Shown: positions 1 to 9,455 of the stretch, piece after piece
Position numbering within the stretch: position 1 is the stretch's first letter
Layout of the letters: every line of letters begins with the position of its first letter
Assembly: GCF_002220865.2 (NCBI RefSeq)
Contig: NZ_NHRJ02000008.1
Coordinates: 62,001-126,000 of the forward strand
Direction: 5' to 3'
Length of the DNA: 64,000 bases
Source of the DNA: Paenibacillus xerothermodurans
Lineage (GTDB): Bacteria > Bacillota > Bacilli > Paenibacillales > NBRC-103111
Translations under genes and position numbers: made by a program
The notes under the pieces: model-generated
The model's input: the letters and a program-made list of their open reading frames with translations, nothing else
Database searches by the model: none
What the model was told of the DNA's origin: nothing

Positions 1-1
1 A

Positions 2-2002
2 TTCATGCTGAACGGGGAACGTCTTCTGCTGCGTGGAACGCATAGGCATGAGGATCACGCCGGCGTGGGTCCGGCGATGACCGAGGATATGATCCGGACG
101 GAAATGCAGCTGATTAAGGACATGGGCGCAAATTTCATTCGCCTCGGCCATTACCAGCAATCGAGGATCGTGCTCGATCTGTGTGATCAGCTGGGTCTGC
201 TCGTATGGGAAGAAATCCCTTGGTGCCGGGGAGGTCTCGGCGGGGAATCTTACCGGCAGCAGTGCCGCGATATGCTTACCGCGATGATCGAGCAGCATTA
301 TAACCATCCGTCCATTATTTTATGGGGACTGGGGAACGAGAACGACTGGGAATGCGACTTCGATTACTTCGATCAGGAAGAAATCCGAGCTTTTATGAAA
401 GAACTGCATGAGCTTTCTCACCGTCTGGACCCAAGTCGACTGACGGCTATACGCCGGTGCGAGTTTTGCAAGGATATTATCGACGTGTACTCGCCGTCTA
501 TCTGGGCTGGCTGGTACCGCGGGATTTACACCGACTACGAGGAAAGCAGCCGCCAAGCGATGGAAAATGTCGACCGCTTCTTCCACATGGAGTGGGGGGC
601 GGATAATTTGGCCACACGCCATGTGGAGAAGACGTTCACGGGCTTCGAGTTTCTCACGAGCAGCGGCGGCAGCACCGACGAGCGGGACGGAGATTATCTG
701 CTGACCGGGGGAGAACCGCGGGTATCCCGTGACGGTGATTGGTCGGAGACTTATTTTTGCGAAATGATCGACTGGTATTTGAAATCGCAGGAAAAGATGG
801 ATTGGCTCACAGGGGCGGCACAGTGGGCGTTTAAGGATTTTGCGACACCGGTACGGCCGGATTCACCGATACCTTATCTGAACATGAAGGGCATCATTGA
901 GCGCGACTTCACGAAAAAAGAAGCATATTACGTCTACCAATCCTATTGGACGGAGAAGCCGATGGTACGCATCTACGGCCATACTATGCCTGTTCGTTGG
1001 GGGCGCGACGGTGAACGAAAAAGCATGAAGGTGTACTCCAACTGCACGGAGGCGGAGTTGTTTTTGAACGGCGTCAGTCTCGGCGTGAAGCGGCGGGATT
1101 CGCAGGATTTCCCTGCGGCAGGACTGCGTTGGGAGACGGTATTAAAGTGTGGCACGAATCAACTGCGGGTGGTTGCGAGCAAAAATGGGGTGACCGTAAG
1201 TGATGAACTGTCGTTCGAATACCAGACGGAACGTTGGGGAGAGCCGGCGGAAATTAAGCTGAGCGCGAAAACGCAGGCCGACGGCACGATTCTGGTGGAG
1301 GCGCTCGCGTCTGATGCGAATGGTGTGCTGTGTGCAGACGCGGCGAATTTTGTCCGCTTCGGCCTGACCGGCGACGGCAAGCTCATCGACCGCCAAGGCA
1401 CGGTGCGCGGGTCCAGCTTGATCCAGCTCACCAACGGGCGGGCGCGTATTGTCGTGGATCCCGCGGGAGGATCGGCGGCATCCGTGCCGTTAAGCGGCTT
1501 TGTGTCGGCGAGCGGCCCGGCCTCCGGCGCCAAGCCTGCAGCAGCTGCAGGTGCGGCCGTGGTCGGAGCGCAGGCGAGTGGTGCAGCTGCGGGCGTAAGC
1601 GCGGGTGCAGGAGCGGCATTGGCGGCAGCTGGCAGTGCAGCAGGGGGAGCAGGTGTAGGCGGCGGGGCGCGGGCAAGTGGTGCAGTCGCGGGCGCAAGCG
1701 CGAGCGCAGATGCGACATTGGCCGCAGCTAGTGTCGCAGGCACAGGCGCAGCTGCTGGAGCAGGAGCGGCCATGACTGCAGCTGGCAGTGCAGCAGGAGG
1801 AGCAGATGTAGGCGGCGGGGCACCGGCGTCTGCGGCGGGTGCAGCGGCATCCGCACGAGCGAAGACCGCCGCAGCCGGGCACACCGGGCAAGGCGGCACC
1901 GGGCAGGAGACCGCTGTCAACGTGACCCTAGGCCGGCGGAGGCTTGTGTCGGTAGTAAGTGTGGCGAGCTCGGGACTGCCTACCGCATTCATCACTGTCT
2001 AA
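2..2002 (+). CDS. Glycoside hydrolase family 2 protein, 5' truncated by window edge
   Basis: Retaining GH2 glycosidase of the beta-galactosidase/beta-glucuronidase type, which removes terminal sugars from oligosaccharides. The frame is open at the window edge; the first visible residues correspond to the start of the GH2 TIM barrel, so the sugar-binding and first beta-sandwich domains lie outside. Numbering from the ATG at position 5, the acid/base motif GNEN has its Glu at residue 112 and the nucleophile motif HMEWG has its Glu at residue 196. Ig-like C-terminal domains follow from about residue 320. Residues about 500-625 are an Ala/Gly-rich low-complexity stretch inside the last domain, before a short beta-strand-like tail ending FITV. 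No signal peptide can be judged. The downstream GH88 enzyme suggests a joint role in polysaccharide breakdown. The exact substrate is unknown. Confidence 0.9.
   Translation, partial: FMLNGERLLLRGTHRHEDHAGVGPAMTEDMIRTEMQLIKDMGANFIRLGHYQQSRIVLDLCDQLGLLVWEEIPWCRGGLGGESYRQQCRDMLTAMIEQHYNHPSIILWGLGNENDWECDFDYFDQEEIRAFMKELHELSHRLDPSRLTAIRRCEFCKDIIDVYSPSIWAGWYRGIYTDYEESSRQAMENVDRFFHMEWGADNLATRHVEKTFTGFEFLTSSGGSTDERDGDYLLTGGEPRVSRDGDWSETYFCEMIDWYLKSQEKMDWLTGAAQWAFKDFATPVRPDSPIPYLNMKGIIERDFTKKEAYYVYQSYWTEKPMVRIYGHTMPVRWGRDGERKSMKVYSNCTEAELFLNGVSLGVKRRDSQDFPAAGLRWETVLKCGTNQLRVVASKNGVTVSDELSFEYQTERWGEPAEIKLSAKTQADGTILVEALASDANGVLCADAANFVRFGLTGDGKLIDRQGTVRGSSLIQLTNGRARIVVDPAGGSAASVPLSGFVSASGPASGAKPAAAAGAAVVGAQASGAAAGVSAGAGAALAAAGSAAGGAGVGGGARASGAVAGASASADATLAAASVAGTGAAAGAGAAMTAAGSAAGGADVGGGAPASAAGAAASARAKTAAAGHTGQGGTGQETAVNVTLGRRRLVSVVSVASSGLPTAFITV
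1507..1879 (+). repeat. Ala/Gly-coding low-complexity repeat inside the GH2 gene
   Basis: GC-rich imperfect repeats made mainly of GCA/GCG/GGC-type codons. The clearest pair lies at about 1627-1668 and 1780-1822, about 153 bp (51 codons) apart, and both encode AAGSAAGGA followed by VGGGA. The reading frame stays open throughout. The stretch appears to interrupt the final Ig-like domain, because normal beta-strand sequence is present on both sides. Confidence 0.75.
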
Positions 2003-2153
2003 GCGGAACAGACAGCTTTTACGACCTACGTTCACATCAGGTGCAGATGTCATTCGCAGTCGGATATCGAGCTATGGGATGACTGCGGTATGCGCTTACA
2101 TTAAGCCCAGAGCCAGATCAAGCGGTTTTTAATCCAAAAGGAGGCACATACGT

Positions 2154-3308
2154 ATGACCACGGTAAACATGAGCAAGTTCATGCAAGCTACTACCTTGCG
2201 CGAGGCACTGCCCGATCTATGGGATGCACTGCAGCAGAAGGTTGACAGGATGATCCTGCAGATCGGCGGTAAATCACCGCACGTCGCTCCGGCGGACACC
2301 GGTGTGTATGACGACATGAGGCATGATTGGTGGACATCCGGTTTTTGGCCGGGCATCTTGTGGATCATGCACGAAATGACGGGAAAGGAACATTACAAGC
2401 AGGCCGCCTGGCGTTGGGATGAGCTGTTCGAGCAAAAATCGATCCAGGCAAACAATTTTCACCATGATGTAGGCTTTCAATACCTTCCCACAGCTGTGAT
2501 TAAATACAAGCTGACCGGTGACGAAGACGGCAAACGCCGCGGATTGCTGGCCGCCAACTTCCTGGCAGGACGTTTTAACATCGCGGGGAACTTCCTGCGG
2601 GCATGGAATCAGGACAAAACCGGTTGGGCGATCGTAGACTCTTCTATGAACTTGTCGATTTTGTTCTGGGCTGCGGAAGAGATCAGCGATCCACGCTTCA
2701 CTCACATAGCTAAAGCGCATGCAGACACCGTGGTAAACCGTTTCATTCGGGAAGACGGTTCCGTCAACCATATTCTCAGCTTCGATCCGCTGACAGGCGA
2801 ATTCATCGAGCCGCTCGGCGGCCAAGGAGCCGGCCCCGACTCATCTTGGAGCCGTGGCGCCGCTTGGGCGCTCCACGGCATGGCCAACACGTATCGCTAC
2901 ACCGCCGATACGGCTTACCTGCGCGCTGCCCAGCGGGTCGCGCACTACTTCCTCGCGATGCTGCCTGCCGATGGCGTGGCGCATTGGGACTTCCGCGCGG
3001 CCGAGTCGCTTGACAGCGAGCCGCGCGACACCTCGGCGGCGTCCTGCGCCGCCTCGGGACTGCTCGAGCTGGCCGCTGCGCTGCCCGCAGTACAGGCACG
3101 CCCGTACCGCGAGGCTGCTGAGCGCATCCTGCTCTCGCTCACCCAAAACTACGCCACATGGGATCGTCCCGATCACGAGGCGATTCTCGTGGCCGGCACC
3201 GGAAACAAGCCGGCCGGCCAAAATATCAACGTCTCCCTCATCTACGGAGACTACTTTTACGTGGAAGCCCTGGCTAAGCTGCAGGGCTGGAAAACTCGCA
3301 TATTCTGA
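2154..3308 (+). CDS. Unsaturated glucuronyl hydrolase (GH88 family)
   Basis: Cytoplasmic hydrolase that removes the unsaturated uronic acid left at the non-reducing end of oligosaccharides by polysaccharide lyases. The 384-residue length fits the family (Bacillus sp. GL1 UGL is about 377). Visible motifs are WWTSGFWPG (59-67), HHDVGF with Asp105, and DSSMNL with Asp162. The last two match the two conserved Asp residues of UGL (Asp88 and Asp149 in the GL1 enzyme). SSWSRGAAW, RDTSAASCAASG and GDYFYVEAL are also family signatures. There is no signal peptide. The AAAAGGAGG at 2136-2144 sits nine bases before the ATG and fixes the start. It follows the GH2 gene in the same direction with a gap of about 150 bp, so the two are probably one catabolic unit. 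GH105 is less likely because of the UGL-type motifs. Confidence 0.9.
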   Translation: MTTVNMSKFMQATTLREALPDLWDALQQKVDRMILQIGGKSPHVAPADTGVYDDMRHDWWTSGFWPGILWIMHEMTGKEHYKQAAWRWDELFEQKSIQANNFHHDVGFQYLPTAVIKYKLTGDEDGKRRGLLAANFLAGRFNIAGNFLRAWNQDKTGWAIVDSSMNLSILFWAAEEISDPRFTHIAKAHADTVVNRFIREDGSVNHILSFDPLTGEFIEPLGGQGAGPDSSWSRGAAWALHGMANTYRYTADTAYLRAAQRVAHYFLAMLPADGVAHWDFRAAESLDSEPRDTSAASCAASGLLELAAALPAVQARPYREAAERILLSLTQNYATWDRPDHEAILVAGTGNKPAGQNINVSLIYGDYFYVEALAKLQGWKTRIF

Positions 3309-3743
3309 TGCGAGCCCCAATTTCGTCAGCGGCCTTGGGCACTGCCTGCTTTCAGCATGGAGTGCCCTCCGGCACCGCTGCCGGAAACATCAGCCAAGCT
3401 GAGCGTGTCTCCCTATAATCTACGCTGCGGCTGGCCTCCGTTTTGTAGCAAGCGATTAAACAAATGGTTCCCACTCGATGCTCCACTCCTTTTTCCCAAA
3501 CCGAGTGCATCGTACCACGCAGCTCTTCCCACAGCTCACATCCAACCAAAATGACAACCATCCATTGCCGATGGGATACCCAAACACCCTTAACATCGTA
3601 AAATGAATCTTTCTTGTTTTGTTCTGAGCCGTCGCCTTGCACATTGTATCAACAGTTCCCGCAACATTCCCAGCGCACACAAAATTTTGCACCAAGGGGG
3701 TTGATTCCAGAGGATTAGCAAGCTATGATATACATATTCAATT
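3309..3743. other. Intergenic stretch without a supported gene
   Basis: Only short overlapping frames without ribosome binding sites or recognisable families are present. The minus-strand frames at 3352-3642 and 3456-3695 were considered and not accepted. The right end runs into the Fur box at 3744. Confidence 0.5.
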
Positions 3744-3762
3744 GATAACGATTATCAATATC
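3744..3762 (+). promoter_or_regulatory. Fur box upstream of the Btr-like regulator
   Basis: The 19-mer GATAACGATTATCAATATC matches the classic Fur consensus GATAATGATTATCATTATC at 17 of 19 positions. It lies about 80 bp before the AraC-type regulator, which is consistent with iron-repressed expression. Confidence 0.85.
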
Positions 3763-3844
3763 AATGTCAGCGGTTCGGCCAGGGTGTCACAGAGCACATC
3801 GGCGCCGCGATCCTGAAGAAGCGTAGAAAGGACGTGAGCGCGAG

Positions 3845-5400
3845 ATGCTGCAGTCACAACCGTTTTCGTTGACATACATCGGCAGGGCGGAGATTAAGCT
3901 GCCGCAGGGTGTCGACGTACGTCTGCCTGCTCGCGATGTGAACAGCTTCGCCGTGGCGTTGGAGCATAAGATTTCCGTGGCGCTGCACACCAGTTCCAGT
4001 GCCGGCACCAGCGGTAGCGCACTTGCCGGAGAGTTGTTCCTGATTCCCGCCGAGCATGGATGCACCATCCGCAACGTGGGAAGTCAGCCCACGTCGGTCA
4101 TGCTGATAAACTTCCGCTGCAGCTCCGCCGCTAACACAATTTCCGGCGTGCAGGCTGCCGGCACTGCAGCGTTGTCCGGGCCATGCGCGTTCCATACATT
4201 CCGGATGCCGGGGCTGCACAATGCGCTTCGCGAGCTGATCCGCGCCTCCGAACCGGATGGTGCCGCGCACTTTTACCGCGTGCAGTCGGTGCTCTATTCG
4301 ATGGCGGCGGCCTTTGCCGACTCCATGCAAACGCCCCGGGCACGAGAATCCGAATTGAGCGGATATGTCGAGCATGTGCGTCAATTGATACTGAACAACT
4401 ACCCCCAGCCCATGGACATGGAGGAGCTGGTGCAGTCGTCAGGCGTGAGCGGAAGCCGATTTTATAAAGCTTTCAAACAACAAACCGGACTTAGTCCTCA
4501 CAAATATTTGACCAAAATACGTATGGACGCTTCGCTTCCTTTATTGGCCGCAACCGATTCAACGATCGTTGAGACCGCTCACGCCGTCGGGTATCACGAC
4601 GAATTTTATTTCAGCAGGCTGTTCAAGCAGCATATTGGCATGACGCCGAGTGAATATGCGGCGCGTGCAACGAAGAAAATTGCCAACCTGTGTGCTGTGT
4701 TCCAGGGCGATCTGACCGCTCTCGGCATCACGCCGCGTTTCTCCGTGGAGCGGGGATGGCGGGATAATGCCGAAGCTGTCCTGCAGCAGCTCGCCACGGC
4801 AGCACCGGAGATAATTCTAACCGGCCCTGTGGACCAAGCGCTGGACCGCAGGCTGCGGGAAATTGCGCCGGTGGCGGTGTTTCGATGGAAGGAATATTCG
4901 TGGAAAGACCGTCTGCGGGATATAAGCGCGGTCCTCGGTTTAACGTCCGTTGCCGAGCGGTGGTTAGCGCATTATGACATCAAGCTTGACAACGCCGCCG
5001 CCATGTGCGCGAACGTCTCGGCGACGACCCTTTTCTGGTCGTGCTTGAACTCGAAGGCAGCTTCTATGTATTCGGGCTGAAACGCCGCAAGCTTAGCGAT
5101 TTGTTCTACGACGATTTGCAGGTCACGCCGCCCGGCGCGGCCCGAGAGATCAGTATGCTCGGCCTCCAATCTCTTCAGGAGCTTGCCCAGCTCTGCGAAA
5201 ACATTTTAGTCCTCACAGATTGCGACACGCCGCAGTCTCACTTACGGGAACTGGAGAATAGTTGGAGCAGCTTACAGAATAGTGGGAAGAAGCAGAGATG
5301 CCTGTTCATTCGATACTGCGACACGCCGCATTACAACGCGGTAGTGAATGAGAGCTTGATGGAGCAAATGGTGAGGCAGCTGCTCAACAGCGCCGGTTAG
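3845..5400 (+). pseudogene. Btr-like AraC activator with siderophore-binding domain, frameshifted
   Basis: AraC-family activator of iron-siderophore uptake, of the Btr type that senses siderophore through a fused periplasmic-binding-protein-like domain. Residues 1-120 are the N-terminal sensor region. Residues about 175-275 hold two HTH motifs (second one AHAVGYHDEFYFSRLFKQ). From about residue 285 (GDLTALGITPR) a binding-protein-like domain begins. The frame switches near 4990-5004, in a GCC repeat. Frame 2 runs out at 5080, while frame 1 continues in homologous register (RERLGDDPF, FYVFGLKRRK) to the stop at 5400. Joined, the product would be about 517 residues, close to Btr (about 529). 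A one-base deletion or a sequencing error would explain it; no slippery heptamer is seen. The Fur box in front and the siderophore importer behind fit the role. Confidence 0.8.
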
Positions 5401-5479
5401 GTTAACAGCCAGAAACATCCATGGCAGTTTCAGAAAAGTCCATTCCCAATCGGGAATGGCTGCTTTAAAATACTTAATT

Positions 5480-5498
5480 GAGAATGATTATTAATATC
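5480..5498 (+). promoter_or_regulatory. Fur box upstream of the siderophore importer operon
   Basis: The 19-mer GAGAATGATTATTAATATC matches the Fur consensus at 16 of 19 positions. It lies about 35 bp before the GTG of the nitroreductase remnant and about 165 bp before the first permease gene. The importer is therefore probably iron-repressed on its own promoter. Confidence 0.8.
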
Positions 5499-5532
5499 AT
5501 GTTTAAGAAGGACGGTTGTTGGAGGGAAACAC

Positions 5533-5667
5533 GTGGAATTGACAGCGCTAATCAGAGAGAGAAGGTCGGTCCACCGGTTTGAGGAAAAGGAAGTGCCTCT
5601 CGGGCCTGTAACGCAAGTGAGAATTGCGGCGGTGGACTTAATATCAGTCGTTAATGAGCCGCTATGA
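5533..5667 (+). pseudogene. N-terminal remnant of a nitroreductase gene
   Basis: A 44-codon frame starting GTG behind GGAGGG (about 5520-5525). It begins V-ELTALIRERRSVHRFEEKE, the characteristic FMN-binding start of nitroreductase-family proteins. Homology stops after about 30 residues and the frame ends at a TGA that overlaps the ATG of the next gene (ATGA at 5664-5667). The rest of the enzyme is missing. Because the downstream permease has no convincing ribosome binding site of its own, this stub may now serve as a translated leader that couples translation into the importer operon. The homology is seen in the sequence; the leader role is inference. Confidence 0.6.
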
Positions 5668-6614
5668 AAAAAAGGTACTTACTGATCGCCGTCATCATTT
5701 TATCGTTCTGCTCCGTATTTGTCGGCGTCAAAGATATCCGTCCGTCAGATATTTTCAACCTGACGCCAGACAAGGCTGAAATACTTCTTATCAGTCGGCT
5801 GCCCAGGTTGGTCAGTCTGATCATTGCCGGAGTGAGCATGAGCATCATCGGACTCATTATGCAGCAATTAACGCGGAATAAATTTGTGTCACCGACGACG
5901 GCCGGCACGGAGGACTCCGCCAGGTTCGGGATATTGGTCGCGATGTTGATGTTCACTTCAGCCAGCCCGCTCCAGAAGATGCTCGTAGCCTTCGTCTTCG
6001 CCCTGTTGGGCACATTCATTTTTATGAAAATCCTCGACAAGGTCAAGTACAAGGATGTTATCTTCATCCCGCTGGTGGGTATCATGTTGGGTCAGATCGT
6101 GAGCTCGACCACAACATTTTTCGCGTATAAGCATGATTTGATTCAGAGTATCTCCTCGTGGCTTCACGGCGACTTTTCGATGGTGATGAAGGGGCGGTAT
6201 GAGCTGCTGTACATCAGCATTCCGGTCGTGATCATTGCTTATTTGTATGCGAACCGGTTTACCGTGGCGGGCATGGGCGAGGAGTTTTCAATAAACCTGG
6301 GACTGAATTACAAACAAGTTGTTAACATCGGCTTGATTATCGTCGCGCTCGTGACGTCTGTCGTGATTCTGACCGTTGGTATAATTCCGTTTCTGGGTTT
6401 GATCATACCGAACATCGTTAGCCTGTACCAAGGGGATCATTTGAAAAAAAGCCTTGCTCATACGGCACTGCTGGGGGCCGCGTTCGTGTTGTTTTGCGAT
6501 ATTTTAGGGCGTGTAGTAATTTACCCGTATGAAATTTCGATAGGTCTAACGGTCGGCATAATCGGGAGTGGAGTGTTTTTGTATCTGCTAATTAGGAGAA
6601 AGGCGTATGCATAG
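5664..6614 (+). CDS. yclN: Siderophore ABC transporter permease, YclN-like
   Basis: FecCD-family inner-membrane permease subunit, 316 residues, the same length as B. subtilis YclN of the petrobactin importer. An N-terminal membrane helix (LLIAVIILSFCSVFVG) is followed by the FecCD motifs LPRLVSLIIAG and SIIGLIMQQLTRN, and near the C-terminus by GIIPFLGLIIPNIV. About nine membrane segments are visible. It overlaps the next permease gene by 8 bp and starts inside the stop of the nitroreductase stub. It pairs with YclO to form the membrane channel energised by YclP. The substrate is inferred from the four-gene resemblance to yclNOPQ, a catecholate (3,4-dihydroxybenzoyl) siderophore system. Confidence 0.88.
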   Translation: MKKRYLLIAVIILSFCSVFVGVKDIRPSDIFNLTPDKAEILLISRLPRLVSLIIAGVSMSIIGLIMQQLTRNKFVSPTTAGTEDSARFGILVAMLMFTSASPLQKMLVAFVFALLGTFIFMKILDKVKYKDVIFIPLVGIMLGQIVSSTTTFFAYKHDLIQSISSWLHGDFSMVMKGRYELLYISIPVVIIAYLYANRFTVAGMGEEFSINLGLNYKQVVNIGLIIVALVTSVVILTVGIIPFLGLIIPNIVSLYQGDHLKKSLAHTALLGAAFVLFCDILGRVVIYPYEISIGLTVGIIGSGVFLYLLIRRKAYA

Positions 6615-7563
6615 TCAAGTCAAGGTAAAGCTCAGTGTGTTGGCGGTGGCCGCGCTGGCGCTGATCGCTGCATTCATGTTCATTCAGGTGGGAAGCAATT
6701 GGGGTTATGTGCTCCCGCGAAGGGGGCTCAAGGTTATCACGATCGTGCTGACCGGCGCGGCCATAGCTTTTTCCACGATGGTGTTTCAGACGATTACGAA
6801 TAATAGGATTTTGACGCCGAGCATTCTAGGCTTGGATTCGCTTTACATGCTGCTGCAGACCGCTGTGGTATTTGCGTTTGGGTCGGCTGCGCTGTCGATG
6901 ATGAGCAAAAACGTACACTTCCTCCTATCCGTCGGTTTGATGGTACTGTTTTCGGGCGCGTTATACCAGATGATTTTCAGAAAACACGGGAACAACGTGT
7001 ACTTCATGCTGCTGATAGGAATCATCCTCGGGACGCTGTTCCAGAGCAGTTCATCCTTCATGCAAATGCTGATCGATCCTAACGAATTTCTCATCGTGCA
7101 AGATAAAATGTTTGCCAGCTTCAACAAAATGAGCACGGATCTGCTGCTTCTCGCCGCACTCGGGCTGAGTGCATTGACGGCGTATTTCTGGAAATTTGCC
7201 AAGTATCTCGATGTGCTGGCGTTAGGCAGGGAACAGGCGATTAATCTCGGCGTTGATTACGATTACGTTGTGAAGCGGCTGCTTATCATCATCGCCATTA
7301 TGGTTTCCATATCCACCGCTTTGGTCGGACCGATCTTGTTCCTAGGATTACTTGTTGCCAATGTCGCTCATCAGCTGTTTGGGACGTACCGGCATGCCTA
7401 CTTGATCCCGGGTGCGATTCTGATAAGCATTATCGCGTTGGTAGGCGGACAGCTGATCGTCGAGCGCGTCTTCACTTTCAATACAACCATCAGCGTGATC
7501 GTCAATCTGGTGGGCGGAATTTACTTCATTTACTTACTGTTAAAGGAGAATAAGTCGTGGTAG
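6607..7563 (+). CDS. yclO: Siderophore ABC transporter permease, YclO-like
   Basis: Second FecCD-family permease of the importer, 318 residues. Motifs include RRGLKVITIVLTGAAIAF, TNNRILTPSILGLDSLY and ALVGPILFLGLLVANVAHQ. The last is the segment that normally contacts the ATPase. About nine to ten hydrophobic helices are visible. The start has AGGAGAAAGG just upstream and overlaps the yclN stop. The 3' end overlaps the GTG of the ATPase gene by 7 bp, which indicates tight translational coupling. YclN and YclO form a heterodimer in the B. subtilis system, and that is assumed here. Confidence 0.88.
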   Translation: MHSQVKVKLSVLAVAALALIAAFMFIQVGSNWGYVLPRRGLKVITIVLTGAAIAFSTMVFQTITNNRILTPSILGLDSLYMLLQTAVVFAFGSAALSMMSKNVHFLLSVGLMVLFSGALYQMIFRKHGNNVYFMLLIGIILGTLFQSSSSFMQMLIDPNEFLIVQDKMFASFNKMSTDLLLLAALGLSALTAYFWKFAKYLDVLALGREQAINLGVDYDYVVKRLLIIIAIMVSISTALVGPILFLGLLVANVAHQLFGTYRHAYLIPGAILISIIALVGGQLIVERVFTFNTTISVIVNLVGGIYFIYLLLKENKSW

Positions 7564-8315
7564 AAGTCAGGGGCGTATCCAAGCGGTACGGAGCTAAAAA
7601 TGTGGTCGAAGATGTCTCTATCAGCATAGCAAAAGGCCGGATCACTTCTTTTATCGGACCAAACGGAGCCGGCAAAAGCACGCTATTATCCATGATAAGC
7701 CGTCTAATCACAAAGGACAGCGGTGAGATTCTGATCGATGGTCAGGAAATTGGGCGCTCCAAGAGCAACGACCTGGCGAAAAAGATATCCATACTCAAGC
7801 AGACCAACCATATCAACATCCGCTTGAACGTCAGGGAGCTGGTTTGTTTCGGACGGTTTCCTTATTCTCAGGGAAGGCTTACCGCTCAGGACCGGAAGTT
7901 CGTGGACGAAGCCATCGCTTACATGGAGCTCGAGGATATTGAGGACAAATATTTGGACGAATTGAGCGGAGGGCAGCGTCAGCGCGCGTACATAGCTATG
8001 GTGCTGGCACAAAACACCGAATATATTCTGCTCGATGAACCGTTAAACAACCTGGATATGAAGCATTCCGTGCAGATTATGAAGGTATTAAGAAAAATGG
8101 CTGATGAACTTGGTAAAACGATCGTTCTGGTACTGCATGACATCAATTTTGCCTCCTGTTATTCGGACTGCATCGTGGCGCTCAAGGACGGCAAAGTGGT
8201 CAAAGAAGGATTAACAGAGGACATTGTCGATTCTTCGCTGCTCCGGGAAGTGTACGATATGGATATTCATATAGAGACGATTAACGGCAACAAAATTTGT
8301 ATGTTCTATGGTTAG
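7557..8315 (+). CDS. yclP: Siderophore ABC transporter ATPase, YclP-like
   Basis: Cytoplasmic ATPase of an iron-siderophore importer, 252 residues, the same length as B. subtilis YclP. It shows Walker A GPNGAGKST, Q-loop region ISILKQTN, signature LSGGQRQRAYIAM, Walker B YILLDEP and the switch histidine in VLHDINFAS. The GTG start is supported by AAAGGAG at 7542-7548. It overlaps yclO and is followed 30 bp later by the binding-protein gene. This is the energy-coupling subunit of the complex. Confidence 0.92.
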   Translation: MVEVRGVSKRYGAKNVVEDVSISIAKGRITSFIGPNGAGKSTLLSMISRLITKDSGEILIDGQEIGRSKSNDLAKKISILKQTNHINIRLNVRELVCFGRFPYSQGRLTAQDRKFVDEAIAYMELEDIEDKYLDELSGGQRQRAYIAMVLAQNTEYILLDEPLNNLDMKHSVQIMKVLRKMADELGKTIVLVLHDINFASCYSDCIVALKDGKVVKEGLTEDIVDSSLLREVYDMDIHIETINGNKICMFYG

Positions 8316-8345
8316 CAATGCCAAATTCATATAGAGGTGATTAAA

Positions 8346-9317
8346 ATGAAGAAGTTATCCGTCTTAGTGTTAATGTTGGTCATCACTGTAGTTGCTGCCG
8401 CTTGCGGTACGACCGGCGGCTCGCAGGAAGCGGCGGGCAATGCGGGAGCAGGCACACCGCCGCAGACGCCGGCGGCAGAGGAATTGACGATCAAGCACCA
8501 GCTGGGCGAAGCCAAAGTTGTGAAGAATCCTAAAACCGTCGTTGTGTTCGACTTCGGTACACTGGACACGTTGGATAAACTTGGTGTGGAGGTTACCGGA
8601 GTGCCGCAAGCGAACATTCCGCCATATTTGGAGAAATACAAGGATGCCAAGTACAAGGATGTCGGTACGTTGACTGAGCCGGATTTTGAAAAAGTCAGTG
8701 CGCTTTCTCCGGACCTGATTCTTATTTCGGGCAGACAGCAGACCGCTTATGAGGAACTGAACAAGATCGCTCCGACGGTGTTTGTGGGAGTGGATAACAA
8801 ACGTTACATGGACTCCTTTAAGGAAAATGCGACGAAATTGGGACAAATCTTCGACAAAGAAGCGATGGTTCAAGAGGAATTGGCCAAGATTGACGAGTCG
8901 GTCAAAAGAGTAAATGAAAAAGCGGCGGCGAGCGGCAAGACCGCGTTGGTTACGCTGGTGAACGGCGGTAAAGTCAGCGCATATGGACCGGGCTCACGTT
9001 TCGGCATCATCCATGATGTGCTTGGGGTGACCCCGGTTGAGAAAAACATTGAGGTGTCCACTCACGGCCAAACTATTTCGTTCGAATTTGTGGCGGAGAA
9101 GAACCCTGATTATCTGTTTGTGGTGGACCGTGAATCCGCAGTCGGCGACGGCACGTCAACGGCCAAGCAAGTGGTTGAAAACGAGCTGGTGAAGAAAACA
9201 AAAGCTTATCAAAATGGATCGATCGTGTACCTGGACCCTAACTATTGGTACCTGTCCGGCGGCGGCTTAGTGTCCGTGGCAAGCATGGTGCAGGAAGTCG
9301 AAAAAGCACTGAAGTAG
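8346..9317 (+). CDS. yclQ: Siderophore-binding lipoprotein, YclQ-like
   Basis: Extracellular substrate-binding lipoprotein of the importer. The start is the ATG at 8346, preceded by GAGGTGAT, an extended match to the 16S rRNA tail; an in-frame GTG at 8337 lies inside that site. A 19-residue signal peptide ends at lipobox AAAC (Cys20). The mature part is a class III periplasmic-binding fold with VVVFDFGTLDTLDKLG, SRFGIIHDVLG, STHGQTISFEF and PDYLFVVDR, all closely like B. subtilis YclQ, the petrobactin-binding protein. It is the last gene of the Fur-linked operon. No strong rho-independent terminator was found after it. Confidence 0.9.
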   Translation: MKKLSVLVLMLVITVVAAACGTTGGSQEAAGNAGAGTPPQTPAAEELTIKHQLGEAKVVKNPKTVVVFDFGTLDTLDKLGVEVTGVPQANIPPYLEKYKDAKYKDVGTLTEPDFEKVSALSPDLILISGRQQTAYEELNKIAPTVFVGVDNKRYMDSFKENATKLGQIFDKEAMVQEELAKIDESVKRVNEKAAASGKTALVTLVNGGKVSAYGPGSRFGIIHDVLGVTPVEKNIEVSTHGQTISFEFVAEKNPDYLFVVDRESAVGDGTSTAKQVVENELVKKTKAYQNGSIVYLDPNYWYLSGGGLVSVASMVQEVEKALK

Positions 9318-9455
9318 CACCTTTCCGGACCCCGCCGCTCATATGGCCGGGGAACGAAGGTAAGTTGGGCAGTTTGACGTATAGGTTTAATCGGGTAATT
9401 TCCTATATAATCGACTATGTAAAATAAACCAACTTATGGGAGGATGCGCGATCTT

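Noticed and set aside
1159-1995. Minus-strand frame of 278 codons opposite the GH2 gene
   Set aside because: The GH2 frame has clear catalytic motifs; the antisense frame is kept open by the GC-rich Ala/Gly repeat.
3352-3695. Minus-strand frames in the spacer before the Btr-like gene
   Set aside because: No ribosome binding site, no recognisable domain, and the two frames overlap each other.
9325-9356. Hairpin after yclQ as a terminator
   Set aside because: The stem is interrupted by a bulge and there is no T run after it.
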